Shown here: piece by piece, positions 11,061 to 22,267 of the stretch
Layout: every line of letters starts with the position of its first letter
Position numbering within the stretch: the stretch's first letter is position 1
Origin: Rheum nobile
Taxonomy: Eukaryota; Streptophyta; Magnoliopsida; Caryophyllales; Polygonaceae
Assembly (NCBI GenBank): GCA_027886185.1
Contig: WOAB01000619.1
Location: forward strand, 1,798,001 to 1,862,000
Reading direction: 5' to 3'
Length of the DNA stretch: 64,000 nt
Notes under the pieces: model-generated
The model's database searches: none
Seen by the model: the letters and a program-made list of their open reading frames with translations, nothing else
What the model was told of the DNA's origin: nothing
Made by a program: the position numbers and the translations under genes

Positions 11061-11800
11061 TGTGTGCATGCTTGCTTAGGTATCATGTAGTCATTGGAAG
11101 ATTTGTGCTTATTTTCTTACAATTGTGTGGACGAGCTAGAGGGCCTCATTTTGTCATTGTTGTTATGACTAGGTCCTCTAAGAAAGCTGAATTCCTTGCA
11201 TGCCCTCAACTTAATAATGCACTTTGTGTTATAAACCCTTTTATTGACCAAGTTGTGGAGTTGCATGGGGTTTCTATGGCTTTGATTTCAGGTCAAGGAG
11301 GGAAGTATGTGCTCTACTCAAAGCTGAACTCCGAGGAAATGCCCTTTGAGCCCGGAGACAAAAACGTCCCACATATGGCTATTTCGGTTCATGCCTTGAT
11401 GGAAAACAATGAGGACCTAGACAAGTTGGATTTGAGTTCGAATCCCTTTCAAGAGAGGGAGGATGATGTGATCCATCCCCATCAAGACAAGCCAAGGGAC
11501 AACACCATAAGCAAGGAGCAAGAGGACCCAAGTCCGGACCCGGAGCCACCAGCAGCGGTAGCCCCAAACCCTAGCCTGGCGCTAGCACCTGAGGACCATC
11601 CGCCTAGTTCTCCGGCCATCTTGACACTTGGCTCAGCCACCAGGCTTCCCCGTGGGTCCTTGACACCCCATGGGCCCATTGGAGCCAAGAGTGCCAAGGA
11701 GAATGAGCTCGTTCCCGCCAATCGCACTGGCCCTAGTTTTCCGCGCGGCACCGCCGGCCATGGTTTCCCTAGAGGAGCGACCGAGTCATCATGTGGCTAA
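11061..11800 (+). pseudogene. Element H ORF, right segment: inactivated integrase core and pol tail
   Basis: This continues the 4835-5587 frame after the inserted element (rejoining at 11066). About 40 residues in, FVIVVMTRSSKKAEFLAC aligns with the gypsy integrase phrase FVVVDRFSKMAHFIAC. Then VVELHGVSMALISGQGGKY aligns with VRLHGVPRTIVSDRDSKF. The first catalytic Asp is Thr and the second (in S-D-R-D) is Gly. The part carrying the catalytic Glu is missing: the text jumps to EMPFEPGD, the integrase C-terminal phrase usually read as FxPGDxVW. The final 112 residues lie inside the 3' LTR, as in CRM elements, and are Pro-rich. No stop interrupts the combined frame of about 495 codons. It could not catalyse integration by the DDE mechanism. 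Confidence 0.6.
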
Positions 11801-12526
11801 CATGATTTATTTGCTTTAGTTGGGTTTTTCATGACATTATTAGACCATAGTTTATCATTTGCTTGGAGTTTTTTTTATTTGGCCATGTGGGGCCACTAGC
11901 ATTGGATGTTATTTTGCATTTATTTCCCTTCGATGCCTATATAAGGCAAGACTTTATTCCCATTGAGGACAACCTTGAATTTGAGAAATACAGTTACGTC
12001 TTTGAGGCAGCAAAACGCTCCCTTTCTTCTTCTGCCTCAACGTCTCCTTTCCTCCATTGCAGCCTTGTGAGTAACATCAAGGCAATTCACCATTGATCTT
12101 CTTCAAGTGCGTCATATCTTGATAGAATCAATCTATCCAGCCATTTTCTATGATTGGTGAGTCATATCCAACCTAGGAAGAGGCATATCCTTCACTAAAT
12201 CCATCACCATCCATCTCCCCTTCATGAATCCTATCCAAACAACTCATCTCGTTGAATTCCTTCTCGGAACTCTGTGCGACGACTCAGTAAAATCTCCATA
12301 ACTATTGATTCCAAGATCCGTTAATTCTCAAATTTGGTGGGATTAAACTAGACTTCCAGAGATAACTCCTCGATTTGCAATCACCCCATTTGGAAGTCGG
12401 AGCCGAGATATCTATTCCGTGGAAGTCAGGCAGGAATTCTGGAATCTGGCTGTCGTGAGACCTTGCTTTGGGAGCCATCGGAGGGCTGTCCTTGCACCGC
12501 GCTTTCATCGATACTTGATCATATCA
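11464..12526 (+). repeat. 3' LTR of element H
   Basis: It begins TGATGTGATCC immediately after a purine tract (AAGAGAGGGAGGA) and ends CATATCA. Blocks align with the LTR at 50134-50936, for example GAGTCATA(T)CCAACCTAG and the start and end phrases. It contains the end of the ORF and a TATA-like TATATAAGG at about 11938. Confidence 0.7.
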
Positions 12527-13455
12527 TACCCCATACAGAAGGTCCCTCCTTCGTGGAGGTCTCCCCTTCACGAAGGCCTTCGCTTCATGGCCTTCACAAA
12601 GGCTTCCCAGTCGCACGCCCTCTACGGGCTTAGAGAAAGCAAATTACCAATGTGATACGATAAAAGCAATACAAATGCACAAGTCTTGAAAGAAAGTGTT
12701 GAAAGCAAGTATTCAAAGCAAGTACTGAAAGCAAGTCTGATAAGCAAGCAAGTGAAAGTAATACCCGAAAGTAAGCAAGTGAAAGCAATACCCGAAAGTA
12801 AGCAAGTGAAAGCAATAGCAGACGGTATTGTGCTCAGCCACATCGAGCCAATACGCATAGAAATACCCGCAATATTTGACGGTATTAGGCTGAGCAAGTA
12901 TTAGCCAATACGCGTGCAAGGCAAGTTGTAGAGCAATACCAGACGGTATTGTGCTCAGCCACATCGAGCCATTATGCGTAGCAACACCAACAATATTTAA
13001 CGGTTTTGGGCTTGGCAAGTATTAGCCAATACGCGTGTAAAGCAATGTCTATTGAACAATATTGTATAAGCAAATCGTGAAAAGCAACACCCTTGAAAAG
13101 CCATATGCGCGAGAAAAAGCGATGCAACTGTTTAAGGCACTTCGTACTCGAGTAAAACGATGCAAATTAAAAGACAAAATGAAATGACGTGTAAAAGCAA
13201 CGTTCAAAAGAAAGTATAAAAACGATTTAAACAAGCCATGGAAAAAGCTAGCTAATACGGGCCTATCACCTCAAAGACCATGCGGGGAATCTGGTTCCAA
13301 ATACTTGGAACGTGATGAGACTCCGCAAGTGCTATCCTTAAGAGAAAGTACGCCACAGGCAACACCTCGCAACACATAAAAGCAACATCAGTGAAAGTGT
13401 GGACCTGAGGGCTAAGAGATGAGCAATAACAAGGAAAGCAAGTGTCAAGCAAGTT
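12527..13455. other. Repeat-bearing flank of element H and of the MULE remnant
   Basis: No gene is seen. The segment has short inverted phrases (CTTCGTGGAGG, CTTCACGAAGGCCTTCG at about 12550-12590) and then the tandem array described separately. It may be untranslated sequence of an older Tat-like element continuing at 23512, or the MULE's own 3' region. The sequence does not decide. Confidence 0.35.
12660..13045. repeat. Degenerate tandem repeats
   Basis: A 27-base unit built on AGCAAGTGAAAGCAATACCC is repeated at about 12738-12815. Longer units of about 130 bases then carry GACGGTATTGTGCTCAGCCA, seen at about 12822 and 12942. Minus-strand ORFs here only translate the repeat. Confidence 0.7.
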
Positions 13456-13923
13456 TTGAGCAAGTGTTACATCACTTGGTGGTCTTCCCCCTCTCTTAGG
13501 ACTCTTTGGGGCCTTTGGAGGTTTAGGTGGATTTTTACAAGACTTCCTTGTATGACCTTCCACCCCACAATTTCCACACTTGTTCTTGCCACTCCTCAAT
13601 CTAGTTTGCTTGTTGGAATTCACTTCTCCAGGTTCTTTTCTTCTGGATTTTTTGGCTCTTCCAAGTTGAACAATAAGCTTAGGTGGTTGTAGTGGTAGGT
13701 GCCTAATTTTTTCCCATTGGTCCTCTCCAGGCATTGGGTTCACAGACAGGCTATAAGCTCTCAGTTAAGTCCCCTTAGTGAAGTATTCATGAACATATGG
13801 CATGGGAGCATGGTAGTCAGTGAGATCCCACATGTTATACCCACAGCTTCTTTGCACCAAATCCACCAAATAAGTTTTTCCAGCACAATCAACCTCATTC
13901 CTATCTTGATCCCCATAGCATTT
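13456..13923 (-). pseudogene. MULE (mudrA-type) transposase, C-terminal part
   Basis: Read on the minus strand from 13923, it shows a degenerate SWIM-type zinc finger (DLVQRSC..MWDLTDYHAPMPYVHEYF; the second Cys and the final His site are lost). After a stop at 13765-13767, NPMPGEDQW, PP..QLGRAKKSRRKEPGE and a CCHC knuckle CGNCGVEGHTRKSC follow. This is the usual C-terminal order of Mutator-like transposases. It joins the block at 22268-23500 once the retrotransposon at 13924-22267 is removed. Confidence 0.7.
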
Positions 13924-14845
13924 TGATGTGACCCTGCCTCCCATGACGGCCCAAGACGAGGAACAAGCCATGAGCCTACACTCACAAGGCCCAGTGACAA
14001 GGTCCAGGTCCAAGGCCATCGCCGCCGCCGTCGCGTCTCTGATTACACGCGTCGTCGCTAGCCAAGGAAGCCCAGAGACCAAGCCCAGACTCGTCGTCCT
14101 CGCCACCATCGAGAGTGAAAAAATGCGTTCTTCTAAAGACTTTGACACGTCGTCGTCTCACGCGATGATCACTTCAAAGCCTTCACCGCGTCACTGAGTT
14201 TCACGCGTTCTTTTACATACGATATCTATATTTGGTATTTTCAGTCTGTTTAGATAGTTTCATTATTTATAGCGTTTTAGATAGTTTTCTTTTATCTTTT
14301 AGGATTTGTGCCTTGTGCATGCTTGCATGGGCTAGCCCTTAGGCTAGTTTCGACCCAAGCCCATTAGGTCTTGGTCGAGACCCCTTCCCTATTTATACCC
14401 TACTATGTTCTTGTTATTTCTCACGTTCAATTTAAAGTTCAAGGTTTAAGTCAGAGTGTTAATCCCTCCTTCCCTTGATCGGACGTCACCCATATCCCTC
14501 TCATCCCCATTCCCTCTTCCGCCGACGCTACGGCAAACGCTTGATCCTCTCAAGCAAAGTCTATCTTTGCATCTCATTCCTCCGCAGTCGACGCTACGAC
14601 ACCCCAAAGGCTTGTCCTTTTAAGCCTTATATCCCTCACCAAATCGCTTCCGCCACCACTACCATCTTTCCATCAAATCGCTTCCACCGCCACCGTCACA
14701 ATTCATTGCGTTCTTCCGTTCGCGATCATCCCTAACATCACGTTCCACAGCAGATTGATCGACACAAGTGACTTCCCAACCAAGACTAGATCCAAAGGCG
14801 TCACCTTTGACAATTCGGCTTGTCACAGGAGGCAAGGACACATCA
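13924..14845 (+). repeat. 5' LTR of the CRM-like element
   Basis: Nearly identical to 21347-22267. It includes the region that in the 3' copy encodes the end of pol, and a likely TATA box CCTATTTATACCC near 14388. Confidence 0.92.
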
Positions 14846-14847
14846 AC

Positions 14848-14862
14848 TGGCATCAGAGCCCA
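14848..14862 (+). promoter_or_regulatory. Primer binding site, initiator tRNA-Met type
   Basis: TGGCATCAGAGCCCA begins two bases after the LTR end. It differs from the usual TGGTATCAGAGCC at one position. Confidence 0.8.
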
Positions 14863-15696
14863 GTAGTCTTATAAGTCACAAAATCAAGTTTCAATTTTGT
14901 TCACAAAATTTTTTTGACCCCCACCATTTGCTTTCATAACATATCGCGTGAAACAAGAAAAACCACAAAGTTATAATCGTTACCGCGCCCTTTGGTTTCT
15001 ACAAGGTCCTACCTTGGCCGAAATTTTTCTTCTTGTTCCCTAAGTTTTGGTGTGTTAGGTATTTTGTTATCTTGCATGCTAGAATACTTTGTTTCCTTAT
15101 TTCATGCGTGGATAGAGTTTTCTTGTTTGCTAGATCTTGCTTTTTAGTTAAGTTACTGAATTTCTATATATAAGATATCATAAAAATCTTATATGTCTCT
15201 CTCCTATCTCTATAAATCACACTTGTGATATTCTTGTTACTTAGACCTTTTTTATTTTGTTTCCTTTTTGCAAATCCGAAAAGATCAAAAGATAAGATCT
15301 TGGATATTAAAAATAAAAAGATATCGAAAAGATATTTCAAAAAAAAAAAGTTTTCAAAGTTAGGAAAAGCCAAAATAAGGCAACCCTAACCCCTCACCCA
15401 GGTCTAAGCTCATCTTCTCAATCTCTCCATCGTCTAGGTCGCTTCCTAGAAGGTGATTTCTTGCTTCTTAGGTTGCTTTGTTTACGTGTGTTTTACGGTT
15501 TCAAATTGTTCTTGTTTGTTTGATTGCAACTTGCTTGATACACCATCTCGTGTGAAGCCAAGCCTCCCTCACGGCAAGCCAAACGAGCCCTACCTACGTG
15601 AACGTTGTGACTTGACTAGTGATTTGCTTGCTTGTTGTTCTTCGTTGTCTTTCGGTCCGTTTTACTCCTATGTATGGCCGTCTTGTTATAGGTACC
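14863..15696 (+). other. Leader of the CRM-like element
   Basis: Untranslated, T-rich sequence between the primer site and the first gag ATG. No ORF is supported. Confidence 0.6.
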
Positions 15697-17554
15697 ATGG
15701 CGATTGGACACAGTGAAGATGAATGCGAGGTTGACAACACCAACCAGGAACAACCATCGTTGGCTCCACCACAGGACCAACGCGATCAAGACCCCCTACC
15801 ACAAGTTCCACTCTTGCAGTTGACTGAAGAACAAAGAGAGATCCAAGCTCTTCGCCAAGAGGTCGCCGCCTACAAGGCCAGAGAACGCGCAGCACAACTT
15901 GTGCCAACTCCAACCCCCCTGAGTGCTTTGGACGCGCCGGCCCAGCCCAAAGCCACCGACGCGGGTCCTTCGAAGACTAGAGTGGACAAAGGCAAAGGCA
16001 TCATGCCTTCAACTACAAAAACTCAACCCCAACTCAATCGTATGCAGAGTGTCATAGAGAGTCGCCAAGGCTTCGTTCCACACACGGATCGCTATGTGCC
16101 CGACGCCGAGCCCACAGCCTTCGCCACCGGCTCAGACCGCGACGGCCACTCTCAAGGTGAGTACTCTAAACCTTACGATTTTGATGATAGGTATGCCTCT
16201 CAGAGAACCAAGAAACACGTGCCGGATTCTGCCACACGCGATGGCCGACATCGTCAAGCTAACCCAGCCCACGCGACGCCAAGAAGACCAAGTCACCGAG
16301 ACACTGAACATCTGCGACGCGATGATCCATTGAGGACACCACCTACCAAGCCACGTGGCCATGATGTCCACGATCACCTTTGACACCAGAGTGTTCGCAC
16401 ACCGCGATACGACTCAGATGGCTACGAGTCAATCATACCCAATTTCCAAGACGACTTCGACGAATATGACGACGAAGAAATTGAAGACTCGGGTATGATC
16501 AATCCAAACAATTTCCATCCACCTCTACGTGATCCATATGAATTGCAGGACCACCCTTCGGATTGGATACCTCCACCGCGTCTCCAAGCCAACAGAGAAC
16601 GCGATCATGACATTGGTGGCGGGCCCGCGATGCCATACAAAGAGATGTTCGCCGGGACCACCAGGATGCCCAGCCGCGAAGACGTCGCCACGATGATGAC
16701 TACGCGCCGAGGGACGAGCTTCCTCGCGACGAACCACGCCATCCGCATGAAAGACGCCAAGTTGGACGTGATAGACAGCATGGAGCACACGCCTATGAGA
16801 ACCCTCTCTACGACACCGCGCCAAACAACGCGTTCAACCAACCATCTGCTCAGCCTCGATACCAATGACACGAAGTCAAGGTAAAAATCGAGCACTTCTT
16901 TGGTGAATACAATCCTTCTATTTTTCTTGAATGGTTGCAGGCTACGGAGTACACACTTCGCTATTGCAAAGTGCCACCTGAGGAGCATGTTGATGTCGCG
17001 ACACTTTACTTCCGCGGAGCAGCGCGAGTTTGGTGGCATCGCTTCGAGGATGACTGCGTCAGACGCAACAGGACACGGGTCTATGAATGGCACCAGCTAG
17101 TCTACGTGATGACCAAGAAATACGTGCCTCCAGACTACAGGAATCAAATGCGAATGGAGATTGCCAAGGAACGATGACTCTACTCGAGTTCTTTTCCAAG
17201 CTTAAAGACATGTATTACAAGGCCAACATCTCTGTTGCACCATCTACTTTGAGAACCAAATTCTTGAGTGGCTTAAACACCAACATACGTGATCAACTAG
17301 AGATCTTGCCCATCAAGGATTTGAACACCCTCACACATATGGCGATGCAAATTCATGCCCAACTCACTCGTCGGAAGTCTTACACATATTCTAGTGGCCA
17401 ACAAAGGTATTCTTCTAACACTGGTGGTTTACCTTATACTAATGTTCGCCCTAGTGCCTCTACCACAGCCGCGACTGGCCAAGCCCGCGATGTCGACCAA
17501 CGCGCCGCGACAGAACGCGCCAAAAGCCCCAGTCAACAACGATCGCGCGCGTGA
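15697..17554 (+). pseudogene. Gag of the CRM-like element
   Basis: The start is ATG 15697, in context ACCATGGCG. The N-terminus is Gln/Glu-rich with a short coiled coil (EEQREIQALRQEVAAYK), then an Arg/His/Asp-rich linker with a TGA at 16381-16383. The frame changes before 16890. The capsid-like domain follows at about 16884-17400 (EHFFGEYN..., YFRGAARVWWHRF, WHQLVYVMTKKYV, KFLSGLNTNIRDQLEILP). It is broken again by a frameshift at about 17170, where KER ends in TGA and TLLEFF resumes in another frame. In an intact element this forms the virus-like particle. Confidence 0.75.
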
Positions 17555-18350
17555 TATTGAGTGTTACAAATGTGGTGGAAGAGGCCACTACAAGAAAGAT
17601 TGCCCCAATGCTCGCAAAGTGTTGTTCTCCACTGTCACCGCTGGCTATGAGTCTTGTGAAGACGAGGAGGCCACACTTGACGCGATCCTTGAAGGCCATG
17701 AAGAAGAGGACGAAGATGCGTATGACTGTGAACCCGCTTCTCTGCATGCGGGCACACCATTGAGCTTGGTGACGCGTCGTCCCCTCACATTCAAGGAAGC
17801 CAACCTCAGCGACCAATGCGAGAACTTGTTCCACACAAGGGCTCTCGTCCAAACAGCTTCCTTGAGTGTCATCATTGATGGAGGTTCTTGTGCCAATATT
17901 GTGAATGAGAAGGTTGTCACCCACTTCAAATTGCCTACGACGCCTCATCCATAACCTTATGCCCTCCAATGGATTTCTTCCAGTCCAGGTAACACAGTAT
18001 CTCGCCAGTGTTTAATTTCTTTTTCCATAGGCCAATACTGTGATTCTATTCTTTGTGATGTCATTGCAATGGATGCCACCCATATTTTGCTTGGGCGTCC
18101 ATGGCAATTCGACAGACGCGTGCTCCATGATGGATATTTGAACACTTACGTGTTCAATTACCACGGGAAGCGCATCACTTTGCATCCAATGTCTCCCCAT
18201 GAGATCTTGCAGGACCAGGTTGAACGCGATCGCCAGAAATCCATAGAGGCTGCGTCATCTAGGTCACAAGAGTGCCCAGAAGCACTCCGTAGGCAAAACG
18301 CCTCCAATTCTGGTCAATTGTCGCCTTCCCCAGGCACTGTCAAGAAGAAG
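17555..18350 (+). pseudogene. Zinc knuckle and protease of the CRM-like element
   Basis: A CCHC knuckle (CYKCGGRGHYKKDC) is encoded at about 17562-17603. It is followed by an acidic linker and a retropepsin-like domain with VIIDGGSCANI at about 17871-17903 and ILLGRPWQFD at about 18087. A TAA at 17952-17954 interrupts the frame between these motifs (relatives have Lys or Gln there). The frame is otherwise continuous into reverse transcriptase. Confidence 0.75.
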
Positions 18351-20090
18351 CTGAATGCCACCGGTGAACCACCTACTGCCCCACTGGATCGTCACGACGC
18401 CGCTGCTGCTGCTGCTAGCAAGGCCAGGAAAGGCACCACCGAGCAGTGTCCGGGCTCTTCCAATTCGGGCTCGAGCACTGGAAAACATAGCTCCAGTGCC
18501 CCACCGGGATCGCACAGTGCCTCGCCATCACCAGCGTTTGCCGCGCCATCGCCGGCTAAGTCTCCTTTGCAGGGCAAATGTGAGCAACGCGTTCTTTTGG
18601 CCCGGCCCAGTGACCTTACTACATGTGTCACTGGGAAATCTCCGTGTTTTCTACTTGTGCCAACACCATGCAACCCTGCCACATCGACGAACGCGATCTT
18701 GCCTCCAGCTATCACGAAGTTGCTTGTCGCGTTCACCGACGTGTTCCCTGACGAGTTGCCACAAGGATTACCTCCCCTGAGAGGCATAGAGTACCAGATT
18801 GACCTTGTGCCAAGTGCTTCTTTTGCCAACCGCACTGCATATAGAGCTGGTCCAGAAGAGACGCAAGAGCTACAGCGCCAAGTCCAAGAATTGTTGGATT
18901 GCGGGTACATAAGGGGATCTCTCTCCCCTTGTGATGTGTCTGTGATCCTTGTGCCTAAGAAAGATGGCACATGGAGAATGTGTGTTGATTGCCGCGCGAT
19001 CAACCAGATCACCATCAAGTATGGGCATCCCATTCCCAGACTTGATGATATGCTTGATGAACTCCATGGCGCCACACTTTTCTCCAAGATCGATTTGAAG
19101 AGTGGTTATCACCAGATCAGAATGAAAGAAGGTGATGAGTGAAAGACTACGTTCAAGACAAAGTACGGTCTCTACGAGTGGCTTGTCATGCCATTTGGGC
19201 TCACGAACGCGCCCAACACCTTCATGCGCGTGATGAACCACGTGTTGAGATCTTTCCTTGGCAAGTTTGTTGTCGTTTATTTCGATGACATCCTTGTGTA
19301 TTCCCGGAGCCTCAACGACCATGTCGATCAACTTCGCCAAGTGCTCGAGTGCCTTCGATGCGAGACCCTGTTCGCCAATCTAGCCAAGTGCTCATTTTGC
19401 TCCGCGTCAACCAACTTTCTAGGCTACATTGTGAGTAGCGATGGTTTACGCGTTGATGAAGAAAAGATCGCATCCATCAAGGACTGGCCCACGCCTACCA
19501 CACCAACACAAGTGCGAAGCTTCCTAGGCCTCGCGGGATTTTATAGGCGTTTTGTATGCAACTTCTCCTCCATTGCCGCGCCACTTCACGAACTCACCAA
19601 GAAGAGAAGCACAGTTTTGTGGCATGATTCACATGAACGCGCCTTCTCGGCCTTGAAGAATGCGTTATGCAAAGCCCCGTTGCTCCAGCTTCCAGATTTC
19701 ACCAAACACTTCGAGGTGGAGTGTGATGCCTCGGATATTGGCATTGGTGGTGTGCTACACCAAGAGAAGAGGCCGATTGCCTACTTCAGTGAGAAGCTCA
19801 CAGGGGCCACACTAAACTACCCCACCTACGACAAAGAGCTGTATGCCTTAGTACGCGTGCTGAAGACTTGGAAACATTACCTTTGGCCGCGTGAGTTTGC
19901 CATCCACAGCGACCATGCCGCATTGAGCTACTTGAAGAGCCAGGCTCACCTCAATCGACGCCATGCTCGTTGGGTCGAGTTTCTGGAGACATTCCCTTAT
20001 GTCGTTGTGCACAAGAAAGGGAAAGACAACATTGTTACTGACGCGTTGTCTCGCAGGTATGTTCTCTTGACTCATGTGCAAACTAAAATT
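18351..20090 (+). pseudogene. Reverse transcriptase and RNase H of the CRM-like element
   Basis: After a Ser/Pro/Ala-rich linker (18351-18700), the reverse transcriptase begins at FTDVFPDELPQGLPP (about 18731). It has VPKKDGTWRMCVDCRAIN, FSKIDLKSGYHQIRM and the catalytic YFDD at about 19279-19290. A TGA at 19140-19142 replaces Trp (TGG to TGA). RNase H follows with VECDASDIGIG, YDKELYALV and HSDHAALSYL, ending near DALSRRY. Its role is to copy the element RNA into DNA. Apart from the stop, the catalytic residues I can see are kept. Confidence 0.8.
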
Positions 20091-21614
20091 CTGGGTTTTG
20101 CTTTGATTAAAGATTTATATGCTAGTGACCCTTTCTTTGCACCCATTCTTGAGCACTGCCTGAGATCGCGTGAGTTTGAGACGTTTTTCCTATCTGAGGG
20201 TTATTTATACAAGGCTAGTCGTCTATGCATCCCTAGATCCTCCATTAGGCTCCTATTGATTGAGGAAGCACACGCGAGTCGTGGTCATTTTGGGATTAGG
20301 AAAACCTTAGACGCGTTACACGATCATTTATTTTGGCCTAACATGACCCACCAAGTGACTAGGTTTTGTAGGAGTTGTGTGACTTGCTAGAGAGCCAAAG
20401 CTACATCTAGTCCTCACGGGCTCTACACGCCTTTGCCCATACCGAGTGCCCCTTGGGAAGATTTGTCTATGGATTTCATTACGGGTTTGCCCCTCTCTAG
20501 ACGAGGTAAAGACTCTATTTTTGTGGTCGTAGATAGGTTTTCTAAGATGGCACATTTTATTGCTTGTAAGACAACCCATAGTGCTAGTGAGATTGTTGAT
20601 CTATTCTTTGAGCATTTGGTGCGTCTTCATGGAGTCCCACGTACCATAGTGAGTAATAGGGATTCTAAGTTTGTTGGTTATTTTTGGAGAACTCTATGGG
20701 GTAAGCTAGGAACCAAACTTCTATTCTCCACTAGCTACCACCCCCAGACCGATGGCCAAACGGAGGTCACAAATAGAACCCTAGGAGCCCACCTTCGCAC
20801 GATGCTCAAAGCCAACCCAAAGCGTTGGGAGGACTTACTATCACTTGTCGAGTTTTGTTACAATAGATGCAGGCACACGGCGACCAAGTTGACACCTTTC
20901 GAAGTGGTGTATGGCATCAACCCATTGACACCGCTGGATCTGTCGCCGCGTCCACTACGTGACCCAGTGCATGTCTCCGCCTCCAACCGCGCCGAGCAGG
21001 TGCAGGAACTTCATCGCAAAACCAAGGAGCAGCTGGAGAGGAGGGCCGCGCAGTATGCCTCACAGAAGAACTCAGGCCGCCGCCGCGTCGTATTTGCCCC
21101 GGGAGACTTTGTCTGGGTACATCTTCGCAAAGAGAGATTTCCCTCGCGGCGAAAGCACAAATTGGCACCGCGTGGAGATGGTCCCTTCCACGTGGTCAAG
21201 GCCATAGGGGACAATGCCTATCAGCTCGAGCTCCCACCTGATTTTGGAGTCCACGCGTCCTTCAACGTGGCCGACTTGACTCCATATGTTGAGCCAGAGT
21301 TTGATGATGGTGAAGTGGGGACGCTTCACAGCCAAGTAGGGAAGGGTGATGTGACCTTTCCTCCCATGACGGCCCAAGACAAGGAAGAAGCCATGAGCCT
21401 ACGCTCACAAGGCCCAGTGACAAGGCCCAAGGCCATCGCCGCCGTCGTCGCGTCTCTGATTACACGCGTCGTCGCCAGCCAAGGAAGCCCAGAGACCAAG
21501 CCCAGACTCGTCGTCCTCGCCACCATTGAGAGTGAAAGAATGCGTTCTTCTGAAGACTTTGACACGTCATCGTCTCACGCGATGATCACTTCAAAGCCTT
21601 CACCGTGTCACTGA
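20091..21614 (+). pseudogene. Integrase of the CRM-like element, with tail in the 3' LTR
   Basis: The HHCC zinc domain (EEAHASRGHFG...CRSCVTC) ends at a TAG, 20388-20390 (CAG to TAG). The core follows: VVVDRFSKMAHFIAC holds the first Asp. IVSNRDSKF has Asn where the second catalytic Asp of S-D-R-D belongs (about 20652). HPQTDGQTEVTNR holds the Glu. The C-terminal domain includes FAPGDFVWVHLRKERFP and FNVADLTPY. The frame passes the polypurine tract (AAGTAGGGAAGGG, about 21334) into the LTR with GPVTRPKAIAA and stops at 21614. The extension into the LTR is a trait I recall for CRM elements. Confidence 0.8.
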
Positions 21615-22267
21615 GTTTCATGCGTTCTTTTACAGCCGATATCTATATTTGGTATTTCCAGCCTGTTTAGATAGTTTCCTTATTTATAGCGTTTTAGATA
21701 GTTTTCTTTTATCTTTTAGGGTTTGTGCCTTGTGCATGCTTGCATGGGCTAGCCCTTAGGCTAGTTTCGACCCAAGCCCATTAGGTCTTGGTCGAGACCC
21801 CTTCCCTATTTATACCCTACTATGTTCTTGTTATTTCTCACGTTCAATTTAAAGTTCAAGGTTTAAGTTAGAGTGTTAATCCCTCCTTCGCTTGATCGGA
21901 CGTCACCCATATCCCTCTCATCCCCATTCCCTCCGTCGCCGACGCTACGGCAAACGCTTTATCCTCTCAAGCAAAGTCTATCTTCGCATCTCCTTCCTCC
22001 GCAGTCGACTCTACGACACCCCAAAGGCTTGTCCTTTCAAGCCTTATATCCCTCACCAAATCGCTTCCGCCACTACTACCATCTTTCCATCAAATCGCTT
22101 CCACCGCACCGCCACCGTCACAATTCATCGCGTTCTTCCGTTCGCGATCATCCCCAACATCACGTTCCACAGCAGATTGATCGAGACAAGTGACTTCCCA
22201 ACCAAGACTAGATCCAAAGGCGTCACCTTTGACAATTTGGCTTGTCACAGGAGGCAAGGACACATCA
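21347..22267 (+). repeat. 3' LTR of the CRM-like element
   Basis: Matches 13924-14845 nearly base for base. The first 268 bases also encode the pol tail. Confidence 0.92.

Larger units (their letters stand above)
4835..12526 (+). mobile_element. Element H: CRM-like gypsy element (right part), non-autonomous, twice interrupted
   Basis: After removal of the insertion at 5588-11060, this stretch is a single ORF followed by a 3' LTR (11464-12526). The LTR begins TGATGTG, ends ATATCA, and is related to the LTR at 50134-50936. The ORF runs into the LTR, as I recall for the CRM clade of chromoviruses. Reverse transcriptase, RNase H and protease are not present between the zinc knuckle and the integrase remnant. 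The 5' LTR and gag N-terminus lie left of the window, beyond the Athila-like insertion. Confidence 0.65.
13924..22267 (+). mobile_element. CRM-like gypsy retrotransposon, full length but mutated
   Basis: The LTRs (13924-14845, 922 bp; 21347-22267, 921 bp) are nearly identical and have TGATGTG...CACATCA ends. The flanks are a perfect 5-bp target duplication CATTT (13919-13923 and 22268-22272). Domain order is gag, zinc knuckle, protease, reverse transcriptase, RNase H, integrase, with the ORF running through the start of the 3' LTR. It has stop codons and frameshifts in gag and four in-frame stops after it, plus an integrase catalytic Asp changed to Asn. It sits inside a MULE transposase pseudogene. 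Confidence 0.9.

Noticed and set aside
12622..13018. ORFs with Leu/Phe-rich repeats on the minus strand
   Set aside because: They only read the tandem repeats at 12660-13045.
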